Positions 1 through 5,308 of a stretch of DNA of 5,308 bases are shown here, piece by piece. Origin of the DNA: Chloroflexales bacterium (lineage in GTDB: Bacteria > Chloroflexota > Chloroflexia > Chloroflexales > Chloroflexaceae); the NCBI GenBank assembly GCA_013336035.1, contig JAAXUL010000614.1, positions 1 through 5,308 of the forward strand. Reading direction: 5' to 3'. Within the stretch, counting starts at the first letter, position 1. Each line of letters starts with the position of its first letter. A program made the position numbers and the translations under genes. Below the pieces are notes generated by a model that ran no database searches, was not told the origin of the DNA, and saw only the letters and a program-made list of their open reading frames with translations.

Positions 1-654
1 GCGGGGGGCGAAGTCGTGGGCCTCATCGCCCAGGCGCAGGGCCAGGCCCAGGTTATGGCCGAAGCGGCCGAGGGCCTCGATCTGCTCGGTGGGGGCCGCG
101 CCGCAGGCCCCGCCGGCCTTGCAGGCCGCACTGTAGAGAGCGGCCGCCGTGCCGGCCAGGCGCTCGAGGTAACGGGCCCGGGCCTCCTCGAGCGGGCGGG
201 GCGCCACCGGGGGGGCCAGGGTCTCCTCGGTGATGCGCGTCACTGCCTGCGAGTAGAAGCCGATCACGCGCGGGTCGGGGCTGAGGGACATCTCGCCGGC
301 GGCCAGGGCGAACAGGTAGTCGCCCACCATCAGGGCCACCCCGTGGCCCCACTCGCCCACCCGGGGCGCGCCGCGCCTACGCTCGGCCTCATCAATCAGA
401 TCATCGTGGGTCTGTGTGGCAGCGTGGATCAGCTCGATGGCGGCCGCCGCGTGGGCGGCCTGATCGCGCTGGTAGGTGCCCGTCTGTGCGGCCATAAGGA
501 CTAGAGCTGCGCGCACGCGGGCCGCGCCAGAGCTCAGCAGGCGCGCCCCGGCTACACTGATCACCGCGGCTCGCGAGTGGGTGCGCTCCTGCAGGATCTG
601 TTCGACATGCTGCAGGTCGTCCGCCAGACCGGGCGGAAGGGGAAACTGGGTCAT
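1..654 (-). CDS. Polyprenyl diphosphate synthase-like protein (class I trans-isoprenyl diphosphate synthase fold), 3' end outside window
   Basis: Reading the minus strand from the ATG at 654-652 gives 218 open codons that run off the left edge, about two thirds of a usual 320-residue protein. Enzymes of this family extend allylic diphosphates with isopentenyl diphosphate in the cytoplasm, making chains for quinones, carotenoids or carrier lipids. Seen directly: the first aspartate-rich motif HDDLIDEAERRRG (residues 83-95), preceded by AIELIHAATQT, and the GDYLFALA helix (111-118); both are hallmarks of the fold. Other motifs are altered. The GGKRxRP loop reads GAARVRA (43-49), so its lysine is missing. 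The lysine of the KT motif is absent around residues 166-173. The segment usually ending FQxxDDxxD reads LRLGDEAHD (206-214). The fold is secure, but ordinary chain-elongating activity is doubtful. It could be a divergent enzyme or a non-catalytic partner subunit. No strong ribosome binding site precedes the ATG, so the start is moderately supported. The gene is divergent from the acylase gene. Confidence 0.9.
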   Translation of the reverse strand, partial: MTQFPLPPGLADDLQHVEQILQERTHSRAAVISVAGARLLSSGAARVRAALVLMAAQTGTYQRDQAAHAAAAIELIHAATQTHDDLIDEAERRRGAPRVGEWGHGVALMVGDYLFALAAGEMSLSPDPRVIGFYSQAVTRITEETLAPPVAPRPLEEARARYLERLAGTAAALYSAACKAGGACGAAPTEQIEALGRFGHNLGLALRLGDEAHDFAPR

Positions 655-659
655 ACGTC

Positions 660-707
660 GTCCGTGGTCCGTAGCGGCGCCGCGTGGGGGCGCTCACAAG
701 GGCGCCC
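660..707 (-). other. Leader of the synthase-like gene: tandem heptad and small hairpin
   Basis: Between the candidate promoter and the minus-strand ATG lie two small structures. Positions 660-673 are a 7-bp tandem repeat (GTCCGTG then GTCCGTA on the plus strand). Positions 688-693 (GGGCGC) and 702-707 (GCGCCC) can pair as a 6-bp stem with an 8-nt loop. Both are short and GC-rich, so they may be chance. A role as operator or leader structure is only a possibility. Confidence 0.25.
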
Positions 708-743
708 GTGTTCGTCCGCGAGTCTGCTCGGCATTTGAAGACA

Positions 744-772
744 ATTATAAGGCTTGTTGGGGTCAGGTAATG
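744..772 (-). promoter_or_regulatory. Candidate sigma-70-type promoter of the polyprenyl synthase-like gene
   Basis: On the minus strand, 749-744 reads TATAAT, a perfect -10 box in a locally AT-rich patch of an otherwise very GC-rich window. The -35 match is weak: ATTACC at 771-766 with a 16-bp spacer, or TTACCT at 770-765 with 15. Transcription would start near 737 and give a leader of about 80 nt before the ATG at 654. The -10 box is convincing; the -35 box is not. Confidence 0.55.
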
Positions 773-797
773 TTTCGCCACAGCGTCGCCTCGGGCG

Positions 798-809
798 GCT
801 GTTGACAGC
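798..809. promoter_or_regulatory. 12-bp palindrome over the -35 box (possible operator)
   Basis: GCTGT-TG-ACAGC is a perfect 5-bp inverted repeat with a 2-bp centre. It covers the TTGACA -35 element of the acylase promoter. A dimeric repressor bound here would block that promoter. The arms are short and no second copy was found in the window, so this is weak evidence. Confidence 0.25.
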
Positions 810-831
810 GGGGTGCAAGCAGGCACACAAT
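802..831 (+). promoter_or_regulatory. Candidate sigma-70-type promoter of the acylase gene
   Basis: A perfect TTGACA -35 box (802-807) is followed after 18 bp by CACAAT (826-831), a 4 of 6 match to the -10 consensus. Transcription would begin near 838, about 31 nt before the preferred ATG at 869. This would place an alternative ATG at 830 upstream of the transcript, which supports the downstream start. The -35 box lies inside a 12-bp palindrome, GCTGTTGACAGC (798-809). Confidence 0.55.
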
Positions 832-857
832 GGTCATATCCACGATAGCTTCAAGAA

Positions 858-862
858 AGGTG
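858..862 (+). promoter_or_regulatory. Ribosome binding site deciding the acylase start
   Basis: AGGTG at 858-862, within AAGAAAGGTG, matches the anti-Shine-Dalgarno complement and lies 6 nt before the ATG at 869. No comparable site precedes the ATG at 830. The protein from 869 starts with a short charged segment and then a hydrophobic stretch, as expected for an exported protein. Confidence 0.7.
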
Positions 863-868
863 CCGTCG

Positions 869-3427
869 ATGTTCGACTTCTCTCGGATCGTCCGGGCCCT
901 CGGGCTGACGGTTGGCATCGCGGCGGGGGCGGCGGGCATGGGCGCTATGGCCGCTATCCGCCGACCCCTGCCCCGCATCTCCGGCAGCCTCCCTCTGACA
1001 GGCCTGACGTCCCGGGCCATCGTGCGCCGCGACCGCTGGGGCGTGCCCCACATCTCCGCCGAGAGTAACGCCGACCTGTTCGCCGCCCTCGGCTATGTGC
1101 ACGCCCAGGACCGGCTCTGGCAGATGGAGCTGAACCGGCGCACCGGCCACGGTCGCCTGGCCGAGATTTTCGGGCCGATCGCCCTCAGCTCCGACCAGTT
1201 TGTCCGCACCCTGGGCTTCTCGCGCGTTGCCCGCCGTGAGGTCGACCTGCTCGACGACGAGACCCGCGCGATCGTCGAGGCCTATGTGCGCGGCGTCAAC
1301 GCGTGCGTCGAGGCTCTGCGCGGGCGCCTGCCCCTCGAGTTCGCCATCCTCGGCTTTCAGCCCCGCCCCTGGGAGGTGGTTGACATCCTGGTCTGGCCCA
1401 AGATTATGTCACTCAACCTCTCGGGGAACTGGATGAGCGAGCTGTTCAACGCCCACGTGGTCGCAGCCGTGGGCGTCGAGCGGGCCGCGGCCATCGCCCC
1501 GTGCTACCCCGGCGAGGCCGCCATCACCGTCCCGCCCGGCACCGCCTACTCGATCCATATGGGCGACGCCGCCCTGCGCATGGCCGCGGAGGCCGGCCCC
1601 TTCACCGGCGACACCGGCGGCCCCCAGGGCTCGAACGCCTGGGTCGTCTCGGGCCGCCATACGGCCAGCGGCCGCCCGCTCCTCGCCGGCGACCCTCACC
1701 TTGGCCTGGGCCTGCCCGGGCTCTGGTACGCCGCCCATCTCGAGGGCGGCGAGTTTCACGCCGCCGGGGTGACGATGCCCGGCACCTGCGGCATCGTGAT
1801 CGGCCACAACCGGCGCGTGGCCTGGGGCGTCACCAACGCGATGACCGATAATCAGGACCTCTATATCGAGCGCTTCCACCCCGAGAACCCCGACCTCTAC
1901 GAGTGGCGCGGCGAGTGGCGCGAGGTCGAGCTGGTGCGCGAGGAGATCGTCGTCAAGGGCCAGAAGGAGGTCGTCCTGGTGGACGTGCGCCTGAGCCACC
2001 ACGGCCCGATCATCGACGAGGTGAGCGGCCCCGAGAGCTCGCCCCTGCGCGGCCCGCGCGACGAAGGGCGAAGGACGAAGGACCAGGGCCAGCCCGCGAG
2101 TGAGGGGCTGGTGGCAGCGGGCCCCGGCGGCCCTTCGCCCTTCGCCGCTGATCCTTCGTCTCATACGGCCCTGGCCCTACGCTGGACGGCCCTCGACCCC
2201 TCGCCGGCGCTCACCAGGGCGGTGCTGCGCCTGAACCGCGCCCACGACTGGGTGAGCTTCCGCGCGGCCCTTAGCGACTGGGACGTGCCGCCCCAGAACT
2301 TCGTCTACGCCGATGTGGATGGCCACATCGGCTATGCCCTGGCCGGCAAGCTCCCTGTCCGCGAGCGAGGTGACGGACAGCTGCCCGTGCCAGGCTGGTC
2401 GGGCGAGTACGAGTGGCGGGGCTTTATCCCCCACGATGGGCTGCCCGCCAGCCTCGACCCGCCCGGCGGCGCCATCGTCACCGCGAACAACCGCCTGGTC
2501 GGCCCCGACTACCCCTACCACGACGCACTCCACGGCGAGTACGCCAACCCCTACCGGGCCGAGCGCATCGCCGCCCTGCTCGCGGCCAGCGATGCCCACG
2601 ACGCCCGCAGCTTCGCCCGCATCCAGACCGATGTGCGCTCGCTGCCCGGCCTCCAGCTGGCGAGCCTCGTGGCCGACCTCGACCTCGCGGACCCCACCGA
2701 GCGGGGGGCGCGCGATCTGCTCGTGGCCTGGGATGGGGCGCTGACGCCCGACAGCGCGGCCGGGGCTTTCTACGATATCCTGCGCTACCACCTGCCGCGG
2801 GTCGCCTACGCCGAGCTCGAGCCCCTGATCGGCGCCACGGCCGCCCTCGGGGCCTTCGGCGGCACGCCATCGAACTTCTACCTCGAGCGCGTGCTGCCCG
2901 AGCTGCTCGCCCGCATCGCCGCGGCGCCCGCGCCCGAGCGGCCCGACCCCTGGCTCGGCGAGGGGCGCACATGGTCGGGCGTGCTGCGTGAGGCCGTGGG
3001 CCGCGCTGTGGCCGATCTGCGCGAGCGCCAGGGCGCCGCCCCGGCCCGCTGGTCGTACGGCAAGGGGCACAGCCTGACCCTGCGCCACCCCCTCGGGGGC
3101 GTGCCGGCCCTGGCGTCGGTCTTCAACCGGGGGCCCTGGCCCACCGGCGGCGACCTCGACACTGTCAGCCAGAACTACATCCCCCGCGACACGGCAACGG
3201 GCTATTTCTATAACGCCGCCTCATACCGGCAGATCCTTGACCCGGGCGACTGGGATAGCGCCAGAGTGATCCTGCCCGCCGGTCAGAGCGGCCACCCCGG
3301 CAGCAGCCACTACGCCGATATGGCGGCGGCCTGGCGGGCGGGCGGGTACTTCCCTCTGCTGTGGACGCCCGAGGCGATCGAGCGACACACGGTCGAGACG
3401 CTGACGCTCGCTGCGCCTACCGGGTGA
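869..3427 (+). CDS. Penicillin acylase family protein (exported N-terminal nucleophile amidohydrolase)
   Basis: This complete 852-residue protein has the length and layout of penicillin/cephalosporin/N-acyl-homoserine-lactone acylases, which hydrolyse amide bonds. A short basic start and a hydrophobic stretch (about residues 10-30) suggest export or membrane anchoring. The alpha region shows RRDRWGVPHI (53-62), HAQDRLWQME (78-87) and AYVRGVNA (138-145). GPQG/SNAWVVSG marks autocatalytic cleavage before Ser255, the new beta-chain N-terminal nucleophile. GDPHLGLG follows, placing His277 at beta position 23. Next come IGHNRRVAWGVTN (around 312-323; oxyanion-hole region near beta 69-70) and TANNR (538-542), with the candidate oxyanion asparagine. 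His at beta 23 resembles cephalosporin acylases and the lactone acylase PvdQ; E. coli penicillin G acylase has Gln there. The natural substrate cannot be told. Oddity: residues 398-431 are a low-complexity insert encoded by an inverted repeat. The start at 869 rests on the ribosome binding site and promoter position. Confidence 0.96.
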   Translation: MFDFSRIVRALGLTVGIAAGAAGMGAMAAIRRPLPRISGSLPLTGLTSRAIVRRDRWGVPHISAESNADLFAALGYVHAQDRLWQMELNRRTGHGRLAEIFGPIALSSDQFVRTLGFSRVARREVDLLDDETRAIVEAYVRGVNACVEALRGRLPLEFAILGFQPRPWEVVDILVWPKIMSLNLSGNWMSELFNAHVVAAVGVERAAAIAPCYPGEAAITVPPGTAYSIHMGDAALRMAAEAGPFTGDTGGPQGSNAWVVSGRHTASGRPLLAGDPHLGLGLPGLWYAAHLEGGEFHAAGVTMPGTCGIVIGHNRRVAWGVTNAMTDNQDLYIERFHPENPDLYEWRGEWREVELVREEIVVKGQKEVVLVDVRLSHHGPIIDEVSGPESSPLRGPRDEGRRTKDQGQPASEGLVAAGPGGPSPFAADPSSHTALALRWTALDPSPALTRAVLRLNRAHDWVSFRAALSDWDVPPQNFVYADVDGHIGYALAGKLPVRERGDGQLPVPGWSGEYEWRGFIPHDGLPASLDPPGGAIVTANNRLVGPDYPYHDALHGEYANPYRAERIAALLAASDAHDARSFARIQTDVRSLPGLQLASLVADLDLADPTERGARDLLVAWDGALTPDSAAGAFYDILRYHLPRVAYAELEPLIGATAALGAFGGTPSNFYLERVLPELLARIAAAPAPERPDPWLGEGRTWSGVLREAVGRAVADLRERQGAAPARWSYGKGHSLTLRHPLGGVPALASVFNRGPWPTGGDLDTVSQNYIPRDTATGYFYNAASYRQILDPGDWDSARVILPAGQSGHPGSSHYADMAAAWRAGGYFPLLWTPEAIERHTVETLTLAAPTG
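1628..1633 (+). other. Autocatalytic processing site (Gly254-Ser255) of the acylase
   Basis: Codons GGC-TCG encode the Gly-Ser junction within GPQGSNAW. In this family the precursor cleaves itself before the serine, whose freed amino group acts as the general base. The preceding 30-40 residues (about 213-254, rich in Gly, Pro and Ala) fit the spacer peptide removed during maturation. The exact spacer start cannot be read from the sequence. Confidence 0.85.
2060..2161. repeat. 102-bp inverted repeat of 7-bp units inserted in frame in the acylase gene
   Basis: The left arm is three tandem heptads, GACGAAG, GGCGAAG and GACGAAG (2060-2080), then GACC. The right arm is CCTTCGC, CCTTCGC, CGCTGAT and CCTTCGT (2132-2159), in register and complementary to the left. 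Pairings include a perfect 13-bp match (2062-2074 with 2132-2144). A fully nested alternative pairs 2060-2067 with 2153-2160, 2067-2074 with 2139-2146, and 2076-2081 with 2132-2137. An inner hairpin pairs CCAGCCC (2089-2095) with GGGCTGG (2105-2111). The span is exactly 34 codons (residues 398-431, DEGRRTKDQ to DPSS) and keeps the frame. It sits between LSHHGPIID and ALALRWTALDPS, which are normally close together in this family. It looks like a small palindromic dispersed repeat tolerated in a surface loop; only one copy is visible here. Confidence 0.75.
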
Positions 3428-3455
3428 GCGGGTAAGGCTGGCTACGCTCGCCGGG
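3420..3455 (+). terminator. Hairpin overlapping the acylase stop codon (possible terminator, no T-run)
   Basis: CCGGGTGAGCG (3420-3430) can pair with CGCTCGCCGGG (3445-3455). Ten of eleven positions pair, including one G-U, around a 14-nt loop. The left arm contains the TGA stop at 3425-3427. No T-run follows, so it is not a classical intrinsic terminator; it may protect the mRNA end or assist termination. Confidence 0.35.
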
Positions 3456-3466
3456 TTCGGGATCAC

Positions 3467-3510
3467 CCAAACGAGCTTGCGAGCGCTCATCCAAGCGAGC
3501 TTGCGAGCGC
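3467..3510. repeat. Two-copy direct repeat, 20 bp at a 24-bp period
   Basis: Copies at 3467-3486 and 3491-3510 share 19 of 20 bases (CCAARCGAGCTTGCGAGCGC) and are separated by TCAT. Each contains the partly self-complementary core GAGCTTGCGAGC. GAGCGCTC at the first junction (3481-3488) is a perfect palindrome. The second copy contains the candidate -35 box of the next gene. It could be a tandem regulator site or a local duplication. Confidence 0.65.
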
Positions 3511-3530
3511 ACCACTGTCTCGTGTAAAAT
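3501..3530 (+). promoter_or_regulatory. Candidate promoter of the TIGR03663-family gene
   Basis: TTGCGA (3501-3506, 4 of 6) is followed after 18 bp by TAAAAT (3525-3530, 5 of 6). TAAAAT is in the only AT-rich patch of this spacer. Transcription would start near 3537, giving a leader of about 43 nt. This implies the gene is expressed independently of the acylase gene. Confidence 0.5.
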
Positions 3531-3548
3531 GCCAGGGGTTACCTGGCA
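3530..3548. promoter_or_regulatory. 19-bp palindrome overlapping the -10 box and likely transcription start
   Basis: TGCCAGG-GGTTA-CCTGGCA is a perfect 7-bp inverted repeat with a 5-bp centre. Its first base is the last base of the TAAAAT -10 box, and it spans the expected start site. This is a typical place for a repressor operator. As RNA it could also form a hairpin at the end of acylase transcripts. The sequence cannot separate these readings. Confidence 0.45.
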
Positions 3549-3550
3549 CT

Positions 3551-3575
3551 CTCGCGCCACGGCGCTTTTTCGAGG
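3551..3575 (+). terminator. Hairpin with T-run next to the ribosome binding site (terminator or leader structure)
   Basis: GCGC (3554-3557) and GCGC (3562-3565) can form a short GC stem followed by TTTTT (3566-3570), an intrinsic-terminator-like pattern downstream of the acylase. Alternatively CTCG (3551-3554) can pair with CGAG (3571-3574), part of the Shine-Dalgarno of the next gene. The stem is short, so function is uncertain. Confidence 0.35.
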
Positions 3576-3579
3576 TGCG

Positions 3580-5308
3580 ATGTCCACGCTTGAACTGCCG
3601 CAGCCCGCAGCCGTCAACGGGCCGGTCTCCCTTGCCCGGCCATGGTCGCTCACGGTCGAGCATCTGGCCTACCTCGCTCTCGGCGTGGTCTCACTGATCG
3701 CACACATGTGGGCCCTCGACGCCCGGGCCCTCCACCACGACGAGACCCTCCACGCGGCCTACTCGTGGTACCTCTACGTCGGGCGCGGCTACATTCATGA
3801 CCCGCTGCTCCACGGCCCCCTGCTCTACTACCTTGGGGCCCTGGGCTACTTTCTCTTCGGCGACAACGACTTCACGGCGCGGCTGATGCCCGCCCTGGCC
3901 GGCACTGCCCTCACGCTAACGCCCTACCTGGTACGGCGCGAGCTTGGGCGGCCCGCAGCCCTGATCGCGGCCGGCTACCTGCTCGTGTCGCCCGTCACGC
4001 TCTATGTCGGGCGCTTCTTTCGCCACGATATCTACTCGGTGCTATGCGAGGTGCTGGTCTTCGCGGCGATCGTGCGCTTTGCGTCCACCCGGCGGACCGC
4101 CTGGCTCCTGACTGGCGCGGCGGCCTTCGGGCTGATGCTGGTGAACCAGGAGACCAGCTACCTCTTCCTGCTGATCATGGCCGCGCCCCTGGCCGTAGCC
4201 TTCCTCTGGCAGGTCTACAGGCCAGGCATCGCCATCGTCGCCGCCCTCGGCGTGGCCGTCGTGGCCCTCGTCTTCATCCTACCGGGCGACGCGAAGGTCG
4301 ACGGCTCGCACAACGCCGTCATCGACCCGGCAACGGGCCAGATGCAGGTCGAGCGGCCAGGCCTCTTCGGCTGGCCCCCGCTCGCCACCGAGGACAACAG
4401 CTACGCCCTGCTTGTGCGCAACCGGGCCGACGACGACAGCGGCCGCGGGCTGTTCAACAACTTTGTCCGCTACCTGATCGACCTCGGGCGCTTCTTCGGC
4501 CACCCCGCCGTGCTGCTCGCCGGCGGCCTGGCGCTTGGCACGCTCGCGGCCCTGGGCTACCTGATCTGGCGCCGGCCGGGCCCCGACGGCCGCACCCCGT
4601 GGGCGCTCGCCCGCGAGCGGGGCGCCCCGGCCGCCGATGTCCTCGCCAGCCTTGGCGCGGGCGGGCGCTGGAGGCTAGCCCTGCTCCTCTTCCTCGGCAT
4701 CTACCTGGTCTTCTTCAGCGCCTTCTTCACCAACCTGCTCGGGGCGATCAGCGGCGTCGCCGGCTCGCTGCTCTACTGGCTCGCCCAGCATAATGTGCAG
4801 CGCGGCGGCCAGCCCGGCCACTACTACCTGTTCCAGCTAGGGGTGTACGAGCCCCTGCTGCTGATCTTCGGCACGCTTGGGCTCGGGCTGGTCGCCTACG
4901 ACCTCTGGCGACGCCGGGCCGCCTTCCCGATCCTCCTGGTGGCCTGGTGGGCCATCGCCGCGCTCGGCCTCTACACCTGGGCCGGCGAGAAGATGCCCTG
5001 GCTCACCATCCACCTCACGGTGCCCCTCACCCTGCTGTCGGCCTGGGCCGCCCAGCGCGTGATCTGGCCCGAAAAGGGCGGGTCCGCCGCATCGGCCCTC
5101 CCTCGCCCCGCCTCCTTCGTGCTGTTCTCCGCCCTCTTCGCCGCCATCGTCGGGCTCAGCTTCGTGCTGATGAATGCGATCGTCGGCTTCGGCAAGGCCT
5201 CGGTGCTGCCCCCGTGGGTTGTGCCCGTCGCCGCCCTACTGCTGCTCGTCCTGCTGACGGCGGGCGCCGGGCTGCGCTGGGGCTGGCGCCCCGCCGCCGC
5301 CATGCTCG
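3580..5308 (+). CDS. TIGR03663-family multi-pass membrane protein (PMT/ArnT-like glycosyltransferase relative), 3' end outside window
   Basis: From the ATG at 3580, 576 codons are open to the right edge, so the C-terminus is missing. The ribosome binding site is GAGGTG (3572-3577), with AGG 4 nt before the ATG. The protein is strongly hydrophobic, with a dozen or more likely membrane segments from about residue 27 on, and polar loops near 238-300 and 332-365. As I recall TIGR03663, its few invariant residues are a DE dipeptide, an HGP tripeptide and two arginines near the N-terminus. Here LHHDETLHA gives Asp54-Glu55, LLHGPLLYY gives 78-80, and Arg101 and Arg145 or Arg148 are candidates. The first-loop acidic pair resembles the catalytic region of GT-C enzymes such as dolichyl-phosphate-mannose mannosyltransferase (pfam02366), which use lipid-linked sugars outside the membrane. 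EKMPWLTIHL (470-479) is a second distinctive block. The family's function is unknown; glycosyl transfer is an inference. Confidence 0.9.
   Translation, partial: MSTLELPQPAAVNGPVSLARPWSLTVEHLAYLALGVVSLIAHMWALDARALHHDETLHAAYSWYLYVGRGYIHDPLLHGPLLYYLGALGYFLFGDNDFTARLMPALAGTALTLTPYLVRRELGRPAALIAAGYLLVSPVTLYVGRFFRHDIYSVLCEVLVFAAIVRFASTRRTAWLLTGAAAFGLMLVNQETSYLFLLIMAAPLAVAFLWQVYRPGIAIVAALGVAVVALVFILPGDAKVDGSHNAVIDPATGQMQVERPGLFGWPPLATEDNSYALLVRNRADDDSGRGLFNNFVRYLIDLGRFFGHPAVLLAGGLALGTLAALGYLIWRRPGPDGRTPWALARERGAPAADVLASLGAGGRWRLALLLFLGIYLVFFSAFFTNLLGAISGVAGSLLYWLAQHNVQRGGQPGHYYLFQLGVYEPLLLIFGTLGLGLVAYDLWRRRAAFPILLVAWWAIAALGLYTWAGEKMPWLTIHLTVPLTLLSAWAAQRVIWPEKGGSAASALPRPASFVLFSALFAAIVGLSFVLMNAIVGFGKASVLPPWVVPVAALLLLVLLTAGAGLRWGWRPAAAML

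Noticed and set aside
16..504. Plus-strand open frame of 162 codons
   Set aside because: It is antisense to the prenyl synthase-like gene, whose minus-strand frame contains the clear DDLIDEAERRRG motif. The Gly/Ala-rich translation shows no family features.
401..826. Minus-strand open frame of 141 codons across the divergent promoter region
   Set aside because: It overlaps the synthase-like gene in another frame and would place both candidate promoters inside a coding region. The translation is Arg/Ser/Pro-rich, as expected of GC-rich shadow frames.
830..868. Upstream ATG at 830 as the acylase start
   Set aside because: It overlaps the likely -10 box, lies before the predicted transcript start and has no ribosome binding site. 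The ATG at 869 has AGGTG at good spacing and a signal-like N-terminus.
1409..2164. Minus-strand open frame of 251 codons
   Set aside because: It is antisense to conserved acylase blocks, including the Ser255 site. Long antisense frames are common in GC-rich genes, and no motif was recognised.
2050..2171. CGGCCC at 2050-2055 and 2166-2171 as a target-site duplication of the palindromic repeat
   Set aside because: It is only 6 bp, offset by several bases from the repeat ends, and such GC-rich words recur often here by chance.
2177..3088. Minus-strand open frame of 303 codons
   Set aside because: It is fully antisense to the conserved acylase beta chain, with no recognisable domain and no ribosome binding site noted.
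3467..3510. CRISPR-like repeat
   Set aside because: There are only two copies with a 4-bp gap, no spacer-sized unique sequence and no cas genes nearby.
4044..4793. Plus-strand open frame of 249 codons inside the TIGR03663 gene
   Set aside because: It is a different frame of a clear membrane-protein gene. The translation is Arg/Pro/Ala-rich without hydrophobic segments, so it is a shadow.

Overview
The window is GC-rich (by eye about 70%), with strong G/C preference at third codon positions and no sign of phage, transposase or plasmid genes. It most likely comes from the chromosome of a filamentous Chloroflexota bacterium (class Chloroflexia). This rests mainly on the right-hand gene, which carries the signature residues of TIGR03663, a family known from a few Chloroflexi and Archaea. 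The taxonomic call is an inference from gene content.

Layout: (1) 1-654, minus strand, 3'-truncated by the window edge: a class I trans-polyprenyl diphosphate synthase-like protein. Its first aspartate-rich motif is intact, but several other substrate-binding residues are replaced. (2) 655-868: a divergent intergenic region with a perfect TATAAT box facing left and a TTGACA box facing right; the rightward box lies in a short palindrome. (3) 869-3427, plus strand: a complete penicillin acylase-family N-terminal nucleophile hydrolase. It has a hydrophobic N-terminus, a Gly-Ser autocleavage site and a His at beta-chain position 23. (4) Inside it, at 2060-2161, sits a 102-bp inverted repeat built from 7-bp units, carried in frame as 34 low-complexity residues. 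(5) 3428-3579: an intergenic region with a hairpin over the acylase stop codon, a 24-bp-period direct repeat, a candidate promoter overlapping a 19-bp palindrome, and a hairpin with a T-run next to the ribosome binding site. (6) 3580-5308, plus strand, truncated on the right: a multi-pass membrane protein of the TIGR03663 family, related to dolichyl-phosphate-mannose mannosyltransferases, function unknown.

All three genes could act at or near the cell envelope: isoprenoid chain synthesis, an exported amide hydrolase, and a polyprenyl-phosphate-sugar-type glycosyltransferase. Each appears to have its own promoter, so I see no operon. A shared pathway is possible but not shown by the sequence.

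The points most worth a second look are the degenerate prenyl synthase motifs, the in-frame heptad repeat in the acylase, and the uncharacterised TIGR03663 protein with its structured upstream region.
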